NCBI GenBank assembly: GCA_021818645.1
Contig: JAKATS010000341.1
Location: 1 to 6,928 of the forward strand
Origin: Acidobacteriota bacterium
GTDB lineage: Bacteria; Acidobacteriota; Terriglobia; Terriglobales; SCQP01
Length of the DNA stretch: 6,928 bases
Reading direction: 5' to 3'
In this document: one piece after another, positions 1-6,550 of the stretch
Numbering within the stretch: position 1 is the first letter of the stretch
Layout of the letters: every line of letters begins with the position of its first letter
Notes under the pieces: generated by a model
Seen by the model: the letters and a program-made list of their open reading frames with translations, nothing else
Databases searched by the model: none
Told to the model about the DNA's origin: nothing
Position numbers and translations under genes: made by a program

Positions 1-1
1 C

Positions 2-3000
2 GGACCGGTTTTAGCCTTTGCAATAGTTCCCAATTCTTCTCAGACCGCGCTGGCGGCGGCCTGGGATGGTGGAATCTGGGAAACCACGGATGCGGGCGCG
101 GATTGGACGCCCATCACCGATACGGCTGCGACGCAGGCCATCAGCTCGCTGGCATTTGCGCCTTCCAGTGTTGCTACGATCTACGCCGGTACGGGCGCGC
201 CGGCACTCTCGGCCAGCCAGCCGGGTATTGCAGGCGAAGGCATTCTGGTCAGTCAGAATGGAGGCCAGAGCTGGACCCTGGAGGGGCAGTCAGTATTGAC
301 GGGTTTCATCATCACACAAATCGTTGTGGATCCGGCGCAGGCGGATCATCTAATGATTTCGGCCGTTCCATTACAGGGAACCAGCACGGGCGGTCTGTAT
401 GAAAGCAGTGATGGAGGTCAAAGCTGGACCCAGCTTGCGCGAGGTGCGGTTTGGAGCTTTGCCTGGCAGCCGGCGAGCCAGCAGATCGTGGCAGGCGTTG
501 CCGGGGTGGTGCAATATTCGAGCCAGGGCGGGGCTTTTACGGCCGCGAGCGGCGGACTGCCCACCGGGTTCAGCCGCGCGGTGATTACCACCGAGCCGGC
601 CAATCCTAATGACATTTACGCCTTGTTCGCCAATGCCCAGGGCGACTGCGCCGGACTTTATTTCAGTGGAAATAGTGGCGCCAGTTGGAGCCCCGTCACG
701 CTGCCGGCGAATTTTGCCAGCAGTATTTTTGGGTCCAGCAGCAATGGGCAGGGGTCGGGCGAATATGCGATGGCGCTCACCGCCGACCCGGGCAGTTCCA
801 GCAGTCTTTATGCCGCCGGTGTGGATTTATGGCACTCGGCCGATGGCGGAGCCAGCTGGACCGAGCTTACGCATTCGAGTCTGGGAACTTCCAGCACTAT
901 CCCCGCAAATCAATATGCCGTGACGTTGGATACTTCCGGCAATCTCTGGCTGGGCAATAGCGGTGGGGCATGGCTGAGTCTGAATCAAGGCGTCAGCTTT
1001 ATCAATCTCAATTCCACGCTCTGGACTGAAGGCATCAACTCCATTGCCGTGGAAGGCAATACCCTGGCCGCGGGTACGCTGGAGCAAGGCTTTCTGGCCG
1101 GCTCGTCGCAGACGCAATGGAACGTGGTCGCTGCGGCTCCAGCCGGCGGCGTTTTAAATGACGCCGCTCAGCAAACACTGTGGGCGCTCGGCGCGAATGC
1201 CGCCAGTCTGGAAGTCGCGGTGAATGGCAACCTGAGCTTTTCACCGCTTTATGCCACTACGCCCAATCCCGGCCAGGATGCCGCAATGGCGGCATACATG
1301 CCGCCGCTGTTGGGTGATCCCGGCAGCCCGGGAACCCTATTGATCGGCACGGATCAAATTTGGCAAAGCATCAATTCCGGCCAGAGTTGGAGCATATTGG
1401 CCAACCCCACCCAAAACACTACGATTACTGCGATGGCCTGGAATGGACCGCAAATGCTCCTGGGATCGAGCACGGGACAAGTCTTGTCATCGAGCGATCT
1501 GGGCAGCAGTTGGACCAGTCTGGGCTCGGCTCTGGCGGGAAATAAAATCACCGGCCTTGCCGGCGGTGTGGGCAGCAATATTTTTGCGTCTTGTCAGACA
1601 CTCAATGGAAACGCGAACAATCCATGTCTATATGGCTGGAATGGAAGCACTTGGGCGCAGATCACCGGATCACTTCCCAATGGCCCTATCTATGCAGTGA
1701 CCGCCGATCCGCTGGATGCCCACATTCTCTACGTTGCTACCACTGCGGGAGTGTATGGCACCCCCGACGGGGGAGCTACCTGGGTTGTATTGGGAACAGG
1801 GCTGCCCAATAGCCAGGTACGGGCATTGTATTTGCGGAATGCGCGCAGGCTTTTGCTGGCCGGCACGGCCGGGCGTGGATTATGGAGCTGGCCGCTTGAA
1901 ACCGAGGCGCAAAACGCGATGGCGGTCAGTGGCAGCGGACAGACCGGCACCGTGGGCACGCCGCTCGGATCACCCCTGGCGGCACAAGTCGTGAATGCTT
2001 TTGGGTATCCGGTAGCGGGCGCCACCGTCACCTGGTCGGATAACGGCGCGGGCGGAAAATTTGCCGCATCACAGACAGTAAGCGGTGCCGGCGGACAGAC
2101 CAGTAACACCTATACACTTCCCAACACCGCCGGCGCCCTGACGCTGACTGCCAGCGTGCCCAGTGGAACGACATTTTCCAGTGCCAGTTTTAGCGCTACT
2201 GCACAGGCGGCTGCTCCAGCCCAGATGCTGGCCTATTCGGGCAATCAGCAGACCGGCACTGTCCACCAGCCCCTGCCGCAGCCCCTGGTTGTAATGGTTG
2301 AGGACAGCCAGGGTAACCCGGTCAGCGGCTATACCGTTAATTTCAGCGATAGCGGGGCGGGCGGCGGCTTTTCTACGCCTTCGGCCACTACCTACCCGAA
2401 CGGGCAGGCTTCGGTGGTTTATACCCTGCCGAGTATGCCGGGACCGGTCGCCATAACTGCCGCTTCCGCCAGTGGAGAGACGCAACTGCCGTCAGCAACC
2501 TGGAACGAGACAGCGAATCCCGCGCCGGGATTCGCGATCAGCCTTTCGCCTACATCACAAAATGTGAACTGGAATTCAACCGCGACCTTTACACTCGCCT
2601 CGCAGTCCATTGGTGGAGAAAGCCAGCCCATACAGTTGATCTGCACCCAGCCGGTAACCGGGTGTTCTGTGGCCGAAAGCTCGCTCGTTCCGGGTCAATC
2701 AACCACCGTCAGTATTGCATCGGGATCCCTGGCCTCGGGAAACAACTCGGTCGTGATTACCGGTACGATCGGTTCGCAGCAGCATACCGCCAGCGCCACG
2801 CTGGTGGTAATGACACCGTCGGTAGCGATGAACGCGACGCCGGCTGCAGCTACACTTTCAGCCGGAGGGTCACAGATATTTGAGATCAGCCTGACGCCGA
2901 GTAATGGATTCACCGGAACGGTAACCCTCAGCTGCGCCTATGGCAACAATTCCATGCCTTACGGTATGAGCTGTACGCCCGCTCCGATTCCGGTCAATAT

Positions 3001-3364
3001 CACGGGTGCGAGCGCAGGTTCGGCCACTGTCACGGTCACCACGCTGGCTGCCGGCGCGCTGCCTCATTTTCCTGGCGGACATTTTCCAGAATGGGGCGGT
3101 TTGATTTTGGGCATGATCTGGTTGTTTCGGCTGAAAAAGCGGGGGAGCGGGCGCTGGCTGGCCTGGGGCGTTCTCCTGCCCTGGCTGGTATTGTTGGCAG
3201 GCTGTGGGGGCGGATATGATCCGCCCCCGCCGATGATCACCACGCCGGGAACGGCTGCGGGCACCTATGCCATGACGCTGAGCGCGACAGCGTCCGATAC
3301 CGCCGGGGCTCAGCCGGTTGTGGTCACCGTGACCCCGGTGACCTTGACGGTCACAGTAAATTAA
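2..3364 (+). CDS. Exported Asp-box beta-propeller / Ig-like repeat protein with C-terminal lipobox module (5' partial)
   Basis: The frame is open from base 2 to the TAA at 3362-3364, giving 1120 residues in the window; the start lies upstream. Residues about 1-636 carry repeated Asp-boxes (S-x-D-G-G-x-S-W type), the mark of BNR/sortilin-like propellers. About 640-735 and 741-838 are two related Ig-like domains resembling Big_1 (shared QTGTV, NPV-like and GAGG motifs). About 842-937 and 938-1019 are two more Ig-like domains, each with a Cys pair that could form a disulfide, fitting export. Then come a hydrophobic stretch, RLKKR, a second hydrophobic stretch ending LLAGC-GGG, and a 52-residue beta-rich tail. 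No sialidase or glycosidase catalytic motif is evident. Asp-box propellers occur in glycosidases, photosystem assembly factors and adhesins, so the substrate is unknown. A surface-attached binding or adhesion role is inferred. The gene converges on ino1 with a 27-bp gap and no clear terminator. Confidence 0.88.
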   Translation, partial: GPVLAFAIVPNSSQTALAAAWDGGIWETTDAGADWTPITDTAATQAISSLAFAPSSVATIYAGTGAPALSASQPGIAGEGILVSQNGGQSWTLEGQSVLTGFIITQIVVDPAQADHLMISAVPLQGTSTGGLYESSDGGQSWTQLARGAVWSFAWQPASQQIVAGVAGVVQYSSQGGAFTAASGGLPTGFSRAVITTEPANPNDIYALFANAQGDCAGLYFSGNSGASWSPVTLPANFASSIFGSSSNGQGSGEYAMALTADPGSSSSLYAAGVDLWHSADGGASWTELTHSSLGTSSTIPANQYAVTLDTSGNLWLGNSGGAWLSLNQGVSFINLNSTLWTEGINSIAVEGNTLAAGTLEQGFLAGSSQTQWNVVAAAPAGGVLNDAAQQTLWALGANAASLEVAVNGNLSFSPLYATTPNPGQDAAMAAYMPPLLGDPGSPGTLLIGTDQIWQSINSGQSWSILANPTQNTTITAMAWNGPQMLLGSSTGQVLSSSDLGSSWTSLGSALAGNKITGLAGGVGSNIFASCQTLNGNANNPCLYGWNGSTWAQITGSLPNGPIYAVTADPLDAHILYVATTAGVYGTPDGGATWVVLGTGLPNSQVRALYLRNARRLLLAGTAGRGLWSWPLETEAQNAMAVSGSGQTGTVGTPLGSPLAAQVVNAFGYPVAGATVTWSDNGAGGKFAASQTVSGAGGQTSNTYTLPNTAGALTLTASVPSGTTFSSASFSATAQAAAPAQMLAYSGNQQTGTVHQPLPQPLVVMVEDSQGNPVSGYTVNFSDSGAGGGFSTPSATTYPNGQASVVYTLPSMPGPVAITAASASGETQLPSATWNETANPAPGFAISLSPTSQNVNWNSTATFTLASQSIGGESQPIQLICTQPVTGCSVAESSLVPGQSTTVSIASGSLASGNNSVVITGTIGSQQHTASATLVVMTPSVAMNATPAAATLSAGGSQIFEISLTPSNGFTGTVTLSCAYGNNSMPYGMSCTPAPIPVNITGASAGSATVTVTTLAAGALPHFPGGHFPEWGGLILGMIWLFRLKKRGSGRWLAWGVLLPWLVLLAGCGGGYDPPPPMITTPGTAAGTYAMTLSATASDTAGAQPVVVTVTPVTLTVTVN
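86..1783 (+). repeat. Asp-box (BNR) repeats in the propeller region
   Basis: This is a protein-level repeat. The Asp-boxes I can read are TTDAGADW (86-106), SQNGGQSW (251-274), SSDGGQSW (404-427), SGNSGASW (665-688), SADGGASW (836-859), a degenerate LNQGVSF (980-1000), SINSGQSW (1367-1390), SSDLGSSW (1490-1513) and TPDGGATW (1760-1783). Spacing between the aromatic ends runs from about 41 to 130 residues, so some blades probably have no recognisable box. Nine boxes before the first Ig domain, plus unseen sequence upstream, suggest one large or two tandem propellers. The last blade seems to close near the AGTAGRGLWSW segment at about 1858-1890. Confidence 0.85.
1919..2515 (+). repeat. Tandem pair of Big_1-like Ig domains
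   Basis: Two consecutive copies of about 95 residues (about 1919-2206 and 2222-2515) align by eye. Copy one has GQTGTVGTPLGSPL, then a YPVAGATVTWSDNGAGG stretch and NTYTLPNTAG. Copy two has QQTGTVHQPLPQPL, NPVSGYTVNFSDSGAGGG and VVYTLPSMPG. Such domains in invasin/intimin-type proteins act as rigid stalks. Here they would hold the propeller away from the membrane module. The DNA of the two copies has diverged well, apart from short shared runs, so this is an old duplication. Confidence 0.7.
3059..3361 (+). other. C-terminal membrane / internal lipobox module with split Ig-like tail
   Basis: After an Ig-like domain containing NGFTGTVTLSC, the protein runs FPEW, a hydrophobic stretch (3092-3127), the basic cluster RLKKR (3128-3142), GSGR, a second hydrophobic stretch (3155-3202) and a perfect lipobox LAGC with Cys at 3203-3205. 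GGGYDPPPP and a beta-rich tail starting at TPGTAAGTY (about 3242) follow. The tail looks like the last strands of the preceding Ig domain, so the membrane segment sits in a loop of that domain. The stretch from Met3113 to Cys3203 has the layout of a lipoprotein signal peptide (basic, hydrophobic, LAGC) but lies at the C-terminus. Whether it is lipidated, a sorting signal or a simple anchor is unknown. Confidence 0.7.
3206..3228 (+). other. Perfect 10-bp inverted repeat right after the lipobox Cys codon
   Basis: GGGGGCGGAT (3206-3215) and ATCCGCCCCC (3219-3228) are exact reverse complements around a 3-nt loop. A G-U pair and one more G-C pair can extend the stem to 3204-3230. It encodes GGGYDPPP. 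No T-run follows, so it is not an intrinsic terminator. Glycine and proline codons are naturally complementary, so it may be a coding by-product. Confidence 0.55.
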
Positions 3365-3391
3365 AACCGATTCGGCTGAATGGCAGAAAAT

Positions 3392-4744
3392 TTAATCGTA
3401 ATAATCCAGCCCCAGATGCGTAATCAGCTCTTCACCTTTAATGTAGCGCATGGTGTTTTTGAGCTTTTTGAGCTGAATGAATAAGTCGTGTTCGGGGTAA
3501 AGTCCGGGCGGGGTAATAGGGCTCTTGAAATAAAACGACAGCCATTCCTGAATGCCCAGCCCGCGCAGGGCGCTTGAACGCGAAGCCAGATCGAGAAGCA
3601 GAACAAGATCGAGCACAATGGGTGCGGCGAGAATGCTGTCGCGGCAGAGAAAATCAATCTTGATCTGCATGGGGTAACCGAGCCAGCCAAAGATGTCGAT
3701 ATTGTCCCAGCCTTCCTTGTTGTCGCCGCGGGGTGGATAATAGTTGATCCGCACCTTGTGATAAAAATCCTTATAGAGTTTGGGGTAGAGTTCGGGCTGC
3801 AAAATATGCTCGAGCACCGAAAGTTTGGATTCTTCCTTGGTTTTAAACGAGCCGGGATCGTCCAGCACCTCGCCGTCGCGATTGCCGAGAATGTTGGTGG
3901 AAAACCAGCCGGAAAGCCCCAGCATGCGCGCCTTGATGCCAGGTGCGAGAATGGTTTTCATCAGAGTTTGCCCGGTTTTAAAATCTTTGCCGCAGATGGG
4001 GGCTTCATGCTTGCGTGACAGATCCAGCAGGGCGGGAATGTCGCAGGTCAGATTGGGCGCCCCGTTGCCGAAGGGGACGCCTTCGCTAAGCGCGGCGTAG
4101 GCATAGATCATGCTGGGCGAGATGGCGGGATCGTTTTTCTGCAGTCCTTTTTCAAAGCGGGCCAGTGTCTGATGCACCGCTCCGGGCAGAAGAAAAACCT
4201 CGGTCGAGCCGCACCAGAGCACCACCACGCGGCTGGCGCCGCTCGCTTGGCGGAACTTGCGGATGTCCTCGCGCACTTGTTCGGCCAGATCGCGCTTATT
4301 TTTGCCGCGCTTGATGTTGGGGCCGTTGATCCGGCGAACATAATTCTGGTCAAAGACCGCGGGCATGGGGCGAATCTTGCGCAGATAGGGGCGGACTTTA
4401 TCCAGCAACTGGGGCTCAATCACTTCGGCTGTGCGGGCGGCCTCATAGCAGTCGGCCTGATAAATATCCCACCCGCCAAAGACCAGGTCTTTCAAGCCGG
4501 CCAACGGTAAAAATTCCCGAATCAGCGGTGAGCGCCGGTCAGTGCGCCGGCCCAGGCGGATGGTGCCCATCTGGGTGAGCGATCCTACTGGTTCAGCCAG
4601 CCCCCGGCGCACGGCTTCGACTCCGGCGATCAGAGTGGTCGAGACCGCGCCGAGCCCGGGCAATAAAACGCCTAATTTGCCGCGGGCAGGTTCAATCGTG
4701 GGAGGGGCGGAGGCGGACGATGTTACGGGTCGGGTAGATGCCAA
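3392..4744 (-). CDS. ino1: Inositol-3-phosphate synthase (myo-inositol-1-phosphate synthase)
   Basis: This enzyme converts D-glucose 6-phosphate to 1D-myo-inositol 3-phosphate with bound NAD (EC 5.5.1.4), in the cytoplasm. The 450 residues fit the bacterial family. Visible motifs are a nucleotide-binding glycine loop LLPGLGAVSTT (28-37), GGWD (90-93), NGAPNL (227-232), GKDFKTGQT (252-260) with Lys263, NILGNRDGE (284-292) and CRDSILAAP (367-375). The TTG start at 4744 is supported by AAAGGAA six bases upstream and by the lack of an in-frame ATG nearby. The first 20 or so residues are Ser/Pro/Thr-rich and probably dispensable. The overall sequence resembles, from memory, the Bacteroidetes-type enzyme more than the short actinobacterial one. 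In bacteria the product feeds inositol lipids, mycothiol or compatible solutes; which applies here cannot be read from the window. Confidence 0.93.
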   Translation of the reverse strand: MASTRPVTSSASAPPTIEPARGKLGVLLPGLGAVSTTLIAGVEAVRRGLAEPVGSLTQMGTIRLGRRTDRRSPLIREFLPLAGLKDLVFGGWDIYQADCYEAARTAEVIEPQLLDKVRPYLRKIRPMPAVFDQNYVRRINGPNIKRGKNKRDLAEQVREDIRKFRQASGASRVVVLWCGSTEVFLLPGAVHQTLARFEKGLQKNDPAISPSMIYAYAALSEGVPFGNGAPNLTCDIPALLDLSRKHEAPICGKDFKTGQTLMKTILAPGIKARMLGLSGWFSTNILGNRDGEVLDDPGSFKTKEESKLSVLEHILQPELYPKLYKDFYHKVRINYYPPRGDNKEGWDNIDIFGWLGYPMQIKIDFLCRDSILAAPIVLDLVLLLDLASRSSALRGLGIQEWLSFYFKSPITPPGLYPEHDLFIQLKKLKNTMRYIKGEELITHLGLDYYD

Positions 4745-4750
4745 TGTGAT

Positions 4751-4757
4751 TTCCTTT
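4751..4757 (-). promoter_or_regulatory. Ribosome binding site deciding the TTG start of ino1
   Basis: On the minus strand AAAGGAA lies six bases before the TTG at 4744-4742. It is the only good Shine-Dalgarno sequence near this end of the frame, so it supports the TTG start. Confidence 0.65.
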
Positions 4758-4843
4758 GAAGCGCTGTGACTCGAATGAAGTAGCCGTAAGTTTCTATATT
4801 CTCGGAAACCAGCCGGTTAAGCAAGGAGACCGGATCAGCAAAA

Positions 4844-4849
4844 ATTATA
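4844..4849 (-). promoter_or_regulatory. Candidate -10 box upstream of ino1
   Basis: A perfect TATAAT on the minus strand lies in an AT-rich patch about 100 bases upstream of the ino1 start. The hexamer 17 bases further upstream (TCAGGC) is a poor -35 match, so this is only a candidate. A second weak pair, TTGCTT (4824-4819) with GAATAT (4801-4796) at 17-base spacing, lies closer to the gene. Confidence 0.3.
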
Positions 4850-4867
4850 AATTCTCGATTCAGCGCG

Positions 4868-4896
4868 CCTGACTGCCTGGAATCGGGCAGGTCAGG
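4868..4896 (-). terminator. Hairpin after the metallophosphoesterase gene, possible weak terminator
   Basis: CCTGAC+TGCC (4868-4877) pairs with GGCA (4886-4889) and GTCAGG (4891-4896). This gives a 10-bp stem with one bulged G (4890) and an 8-base loop. It lies 18 bases past the stop codon of the metallophosphoesterase gene. On the minus strand no T-run follows directly; the AT-rich patch begins about 15 bases later, so it is not a textbook intrinsic terminator. It could end the operon, protect its 3' end or be incidental. Confidence 0.35.
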
Positions 4897-4914
4897 GAAT
4901 GAATATAAAAAGGA

Positions 4915-5769
4915 TCATTGCCCGGCGGAAAGACGCTGGGCCAGTTGTGCGGGCAGTCCGGCGGCGAGGATTTTGCGCTGAGTGAGGGGAAGGTTGTAGG
5001 GTACACGGCCAAGACGCAGACGTTCGCCGGTCCAAAGTGCAAATGCGGCTCGCCAATCGCCGTCGCGCGGCTGGCCGACGGAGCCGGGGTTGAGCAGATA
5101 GCGCGCTTCGGGCCGGAGTTGAATGTCCACATACTGCACCAGGGTGCGGGCGTCGTGCTCGCTGATTTCGCCCTCCAGGGCGACGACCTCGTTTGCATCC
5201 GACTGATATCCGCCCTGCACATGCGTATGGCCGAAGAAAGTAACCGTGGAGGACGCGAGCGGCAGGCAATCGGCCGCCTGCTCGAGACTGAGTACGTACT
5301 CATCCTCATCCCGAATCGAGCCATGCACCAGTTCACAGTTCTGGTAGTCCACTGGTCCCGGGGTCAATGCGGCGATCCATTCCAGCATACCGGGGGGTAG
5401 CTGTTCACGCGTCCATTCGACCGCACGACGGGCTAGCCAGTTAAAATCCTGCAGGCCTTCGGGGTGGGCCGCCACGCGATCATGATTGCCGCGCACGATG
5501 ATTTCACAGTGGTCGCGCACCCACAGGCTGCATTCGACCGGATTGGCGCCATAGCCCACCACGTCGCCCAGGCAGATGCAATGCCGCCATTGGCCTTCTG
5601 TGGCATCGAGCACCGCGACCAGAGCTTCCCAATTGGCATGAATATCGCTGATGACCAGTACCGGCTCGGCGCGGCTGAACTCCCAATGGGGAGAATGCGC
5701 GGAGCGCGGTGTAACCGGATTTTCCGGGGTAAGATCGGGCGTCATTGGTGCGATTGGCGGCAGGATCAC
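4915..5769 (-). CDS. Calcineurin-like metallophosphoesterase (YfcE/MJ0936-like family)
   Basis: A two-metal phosphoesterase, probably cytoplasmic. All core motifs are present, numbered from the GTG: SDIHAN with Asp42 and His44, GDVVGYG (68-74), GNHD (94-97), VHGS with His149, GHTH (180-183) and a NPGSVGQPRDGD block (227-238) typical of this subgroup. Relatives act on phosphodiesters, nucleotides or phosphoproteins; the substrate cannot be told from sequence. The start is uncertain. The GTG at 5769 lies 11 bases after the pgl stop, with an in-frame TGA just upstream; an ATG at 5745 would remove eight residues. Neither has a clear Shine-Dalgarno sequence. About 35 Pro-rich residues precede the catalytic core. 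Close spacing suggests co-transcription with pgl. It could be involved in phosphate removal linked to the inositol phosphate made by ino1, but the family is not the usual inositol monophosphatase. Confidence 0.88.
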   Translation of the reverse strand: MILPPIAPMTPDLTPENPVTPRSAHSPHWEFSRAEPVLVISDIHANWEALVAVLDATEGQWRHCICLGDVVGYGANPVECSLWVRDHCEIIVRGNHDRVAAHPEGLQDFNWLARRAVEWTREQLPPGMLEWIAALTPGPVDYQNCELVHGSIRDEDEYVLSLEQAADCLPLASSTVTFFGHTHVQGGYQSDANEVVALEGEISEHDARTLVQYVDIQLRPEARYLLNPGSVGQPRDGDWRAAFALWTGERLRLGRVPYNLPLTQRKILAAGLPAQLAQRLSAGQ

Positions 5770-5780
5770 CGCGATTCATA

Positions 5781-6536
5781 TTATCCGTTTTCCGCCGCGG
5801 CCGCATCGAGAAAACAGGTGATGGAGGTGCGAGCCGGATCAATCGCCAGAGCGGGTACTTCCCGCGGGGACTGCCGGCGCGCCCGCAGTTTGGCTACAGC
5901 ATCGCGTTTGTCCGCGCCCAGCACCAGGAACCAGACCTCGCGGGCGGCATTCAGAAGGCTCGGAGTAAAGCTCAGGCGGTCATGCGGATGATCCGCGGTG
6001 CCGCGGACGGCGCGCACCCGGGCTTCATCTTCCGCATAAATATCGGTGCCGGGAAACAGTGACGCCGTATGCCCGTCGGAGCCAATGCCCAGCAGAATCA
6101 GGTCAAACCGCGACACCGGCTCGCCGGTCAGGTGCCGGCGAATGGTTTGGGCATAGGCCAAGGCGCAATCATCCGCCCGCCCTGCAACCGGGGCGGGAAA
6201 AATGCGGGCGGAAGAAAACATTGGGCTGGAGAACAGGATCTCGCGGGCCATGCCGTAATTGCTGTCGGCATCGTCGTAAGGCACGAACCGCTCATCACTC
6301 CAGAAATACAGCGTATTTTCCCCGAATGCCGCACGCAGATCGGGCGGAGCGGCCTCCAGTTCCCGGCGCCAGTGTTGAAAATACTGGCGCGCGGATGAGC
6401 CTGCGGTCAGGGCCAGAGAAAGCGGGCCGCGCCCGGAATTTTGCCGTGCCCACTGCGCCAAGGCTTGCCAAAACTGCTGCTGAGCCTGTTCCGGGCTGGA
6501 GCCGAGGACCCAGTGGATGGAAGGTTGGGTGGGCAT
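5781..6536 (-). CDS. pgl: 6-phosphogluconolactonase
   Basis: Hydrolyses 6-phosphogluconolactone to 6-phosphogluconate, the second step of the oxidative pentose phosphate pathway (EC 3.1.1.31), in the cytoplasm. The length of 251 residues is normal for the Pgl/DevB family. Motifs are WSDERFVP (79-86) with SNYGMAR (92-98), DLILLGIGSDGHTASLFPG (145-163) with the likely catalytic His156, and a C-terminal RLSFTPSLLN...FLVLGADK block (187-210). The usual N-terminal LSGGSTP loop reads LTAGSSA (43-49) here. The ATG at 6536 is supported by GAAGGTGA six bases upstream, and that site contains the stop codon of the preceding acyltransferase gene, so translation is probably coupled. No zwf or gnd is seen beside it in the window. 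Confidence 0.93.
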   Translation of the reverse strand: MPTQPSIHWVLGSSPEQAQQQFWQALAQWARQNSGRGPLSLALTAGSSARQYFQHWRRELEAAPPDLRAAFGENTLYFWSDERFVPYDDADSNYGMAREILFSSPMFSSARIFPAPVAGRADDCALAYAQTIRRHLTGEPVSRFDLILLGIGSDGHTASLFPGTDIYAEDEARVRAVRGTADHPHDRLSFTPSLLNAAREVWFLVLGADKRDAVAKLRARRQSPREVPALAIDPARTSITCFLDAAAAENG

Positions 6537-6542
6537 AGTTTT

Positions 6543-6550
6543 TCACCTTC
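6543..6550 (-). promoter_or_regulatory. Ribosome binding site of pgl overlapping the upstream stop codon
   Basis: On the minus strand GAAGGTGA ends with the TGA stop codon of the acyltransferase gene and sits six bases before the pgl ATG. The overlap makes terminating ribosomes likely to restart on pgl. Confidence 0.6.

Noticed and set aside
296..298. TTG as the start of the large + strand gene
   Set aside because: The frame is open upstream to base 2 and carries two Asp-boxes (86-106 and 251-274) before this codon, so it is internal.
1278..1305. Alternating inverted repeat ATGCCGC / GGCGGCAT / ATGCCGCC
   Set aside because: It lies in Ala- and Pro-rich coding sequence (DAAMAAYMPP) where GCC and GCG codons easily create short palindromes; no other sign of function.
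3322..3343. Inverted repeat GGTCACC / GGTGACC near the 3' end of the large gene, considered as a terminator
   Set aside because: It arises from repeated Val-Thr codons in a beta strand and has no following T-run.
3365..3391. Possible bidirectional terminator between the convergent genes
   Set aside because: Only a 4-bp ATTC/GAAT stem is visible in the 27-bp gap, too weak to call.
4918..5400. 160-residue open frame on the + strand
   Set aside because: It lies antisense to the metallophosphoesterase, which has all its catalytic motifs; the translation has no family features and is a by-product of GC-rich coding.
6059..6538. 159-residue open frame on the + strand
   Set aside because: It is antisense to pgl and its Arg/Pro-rich translation is typical of a shadow frame.
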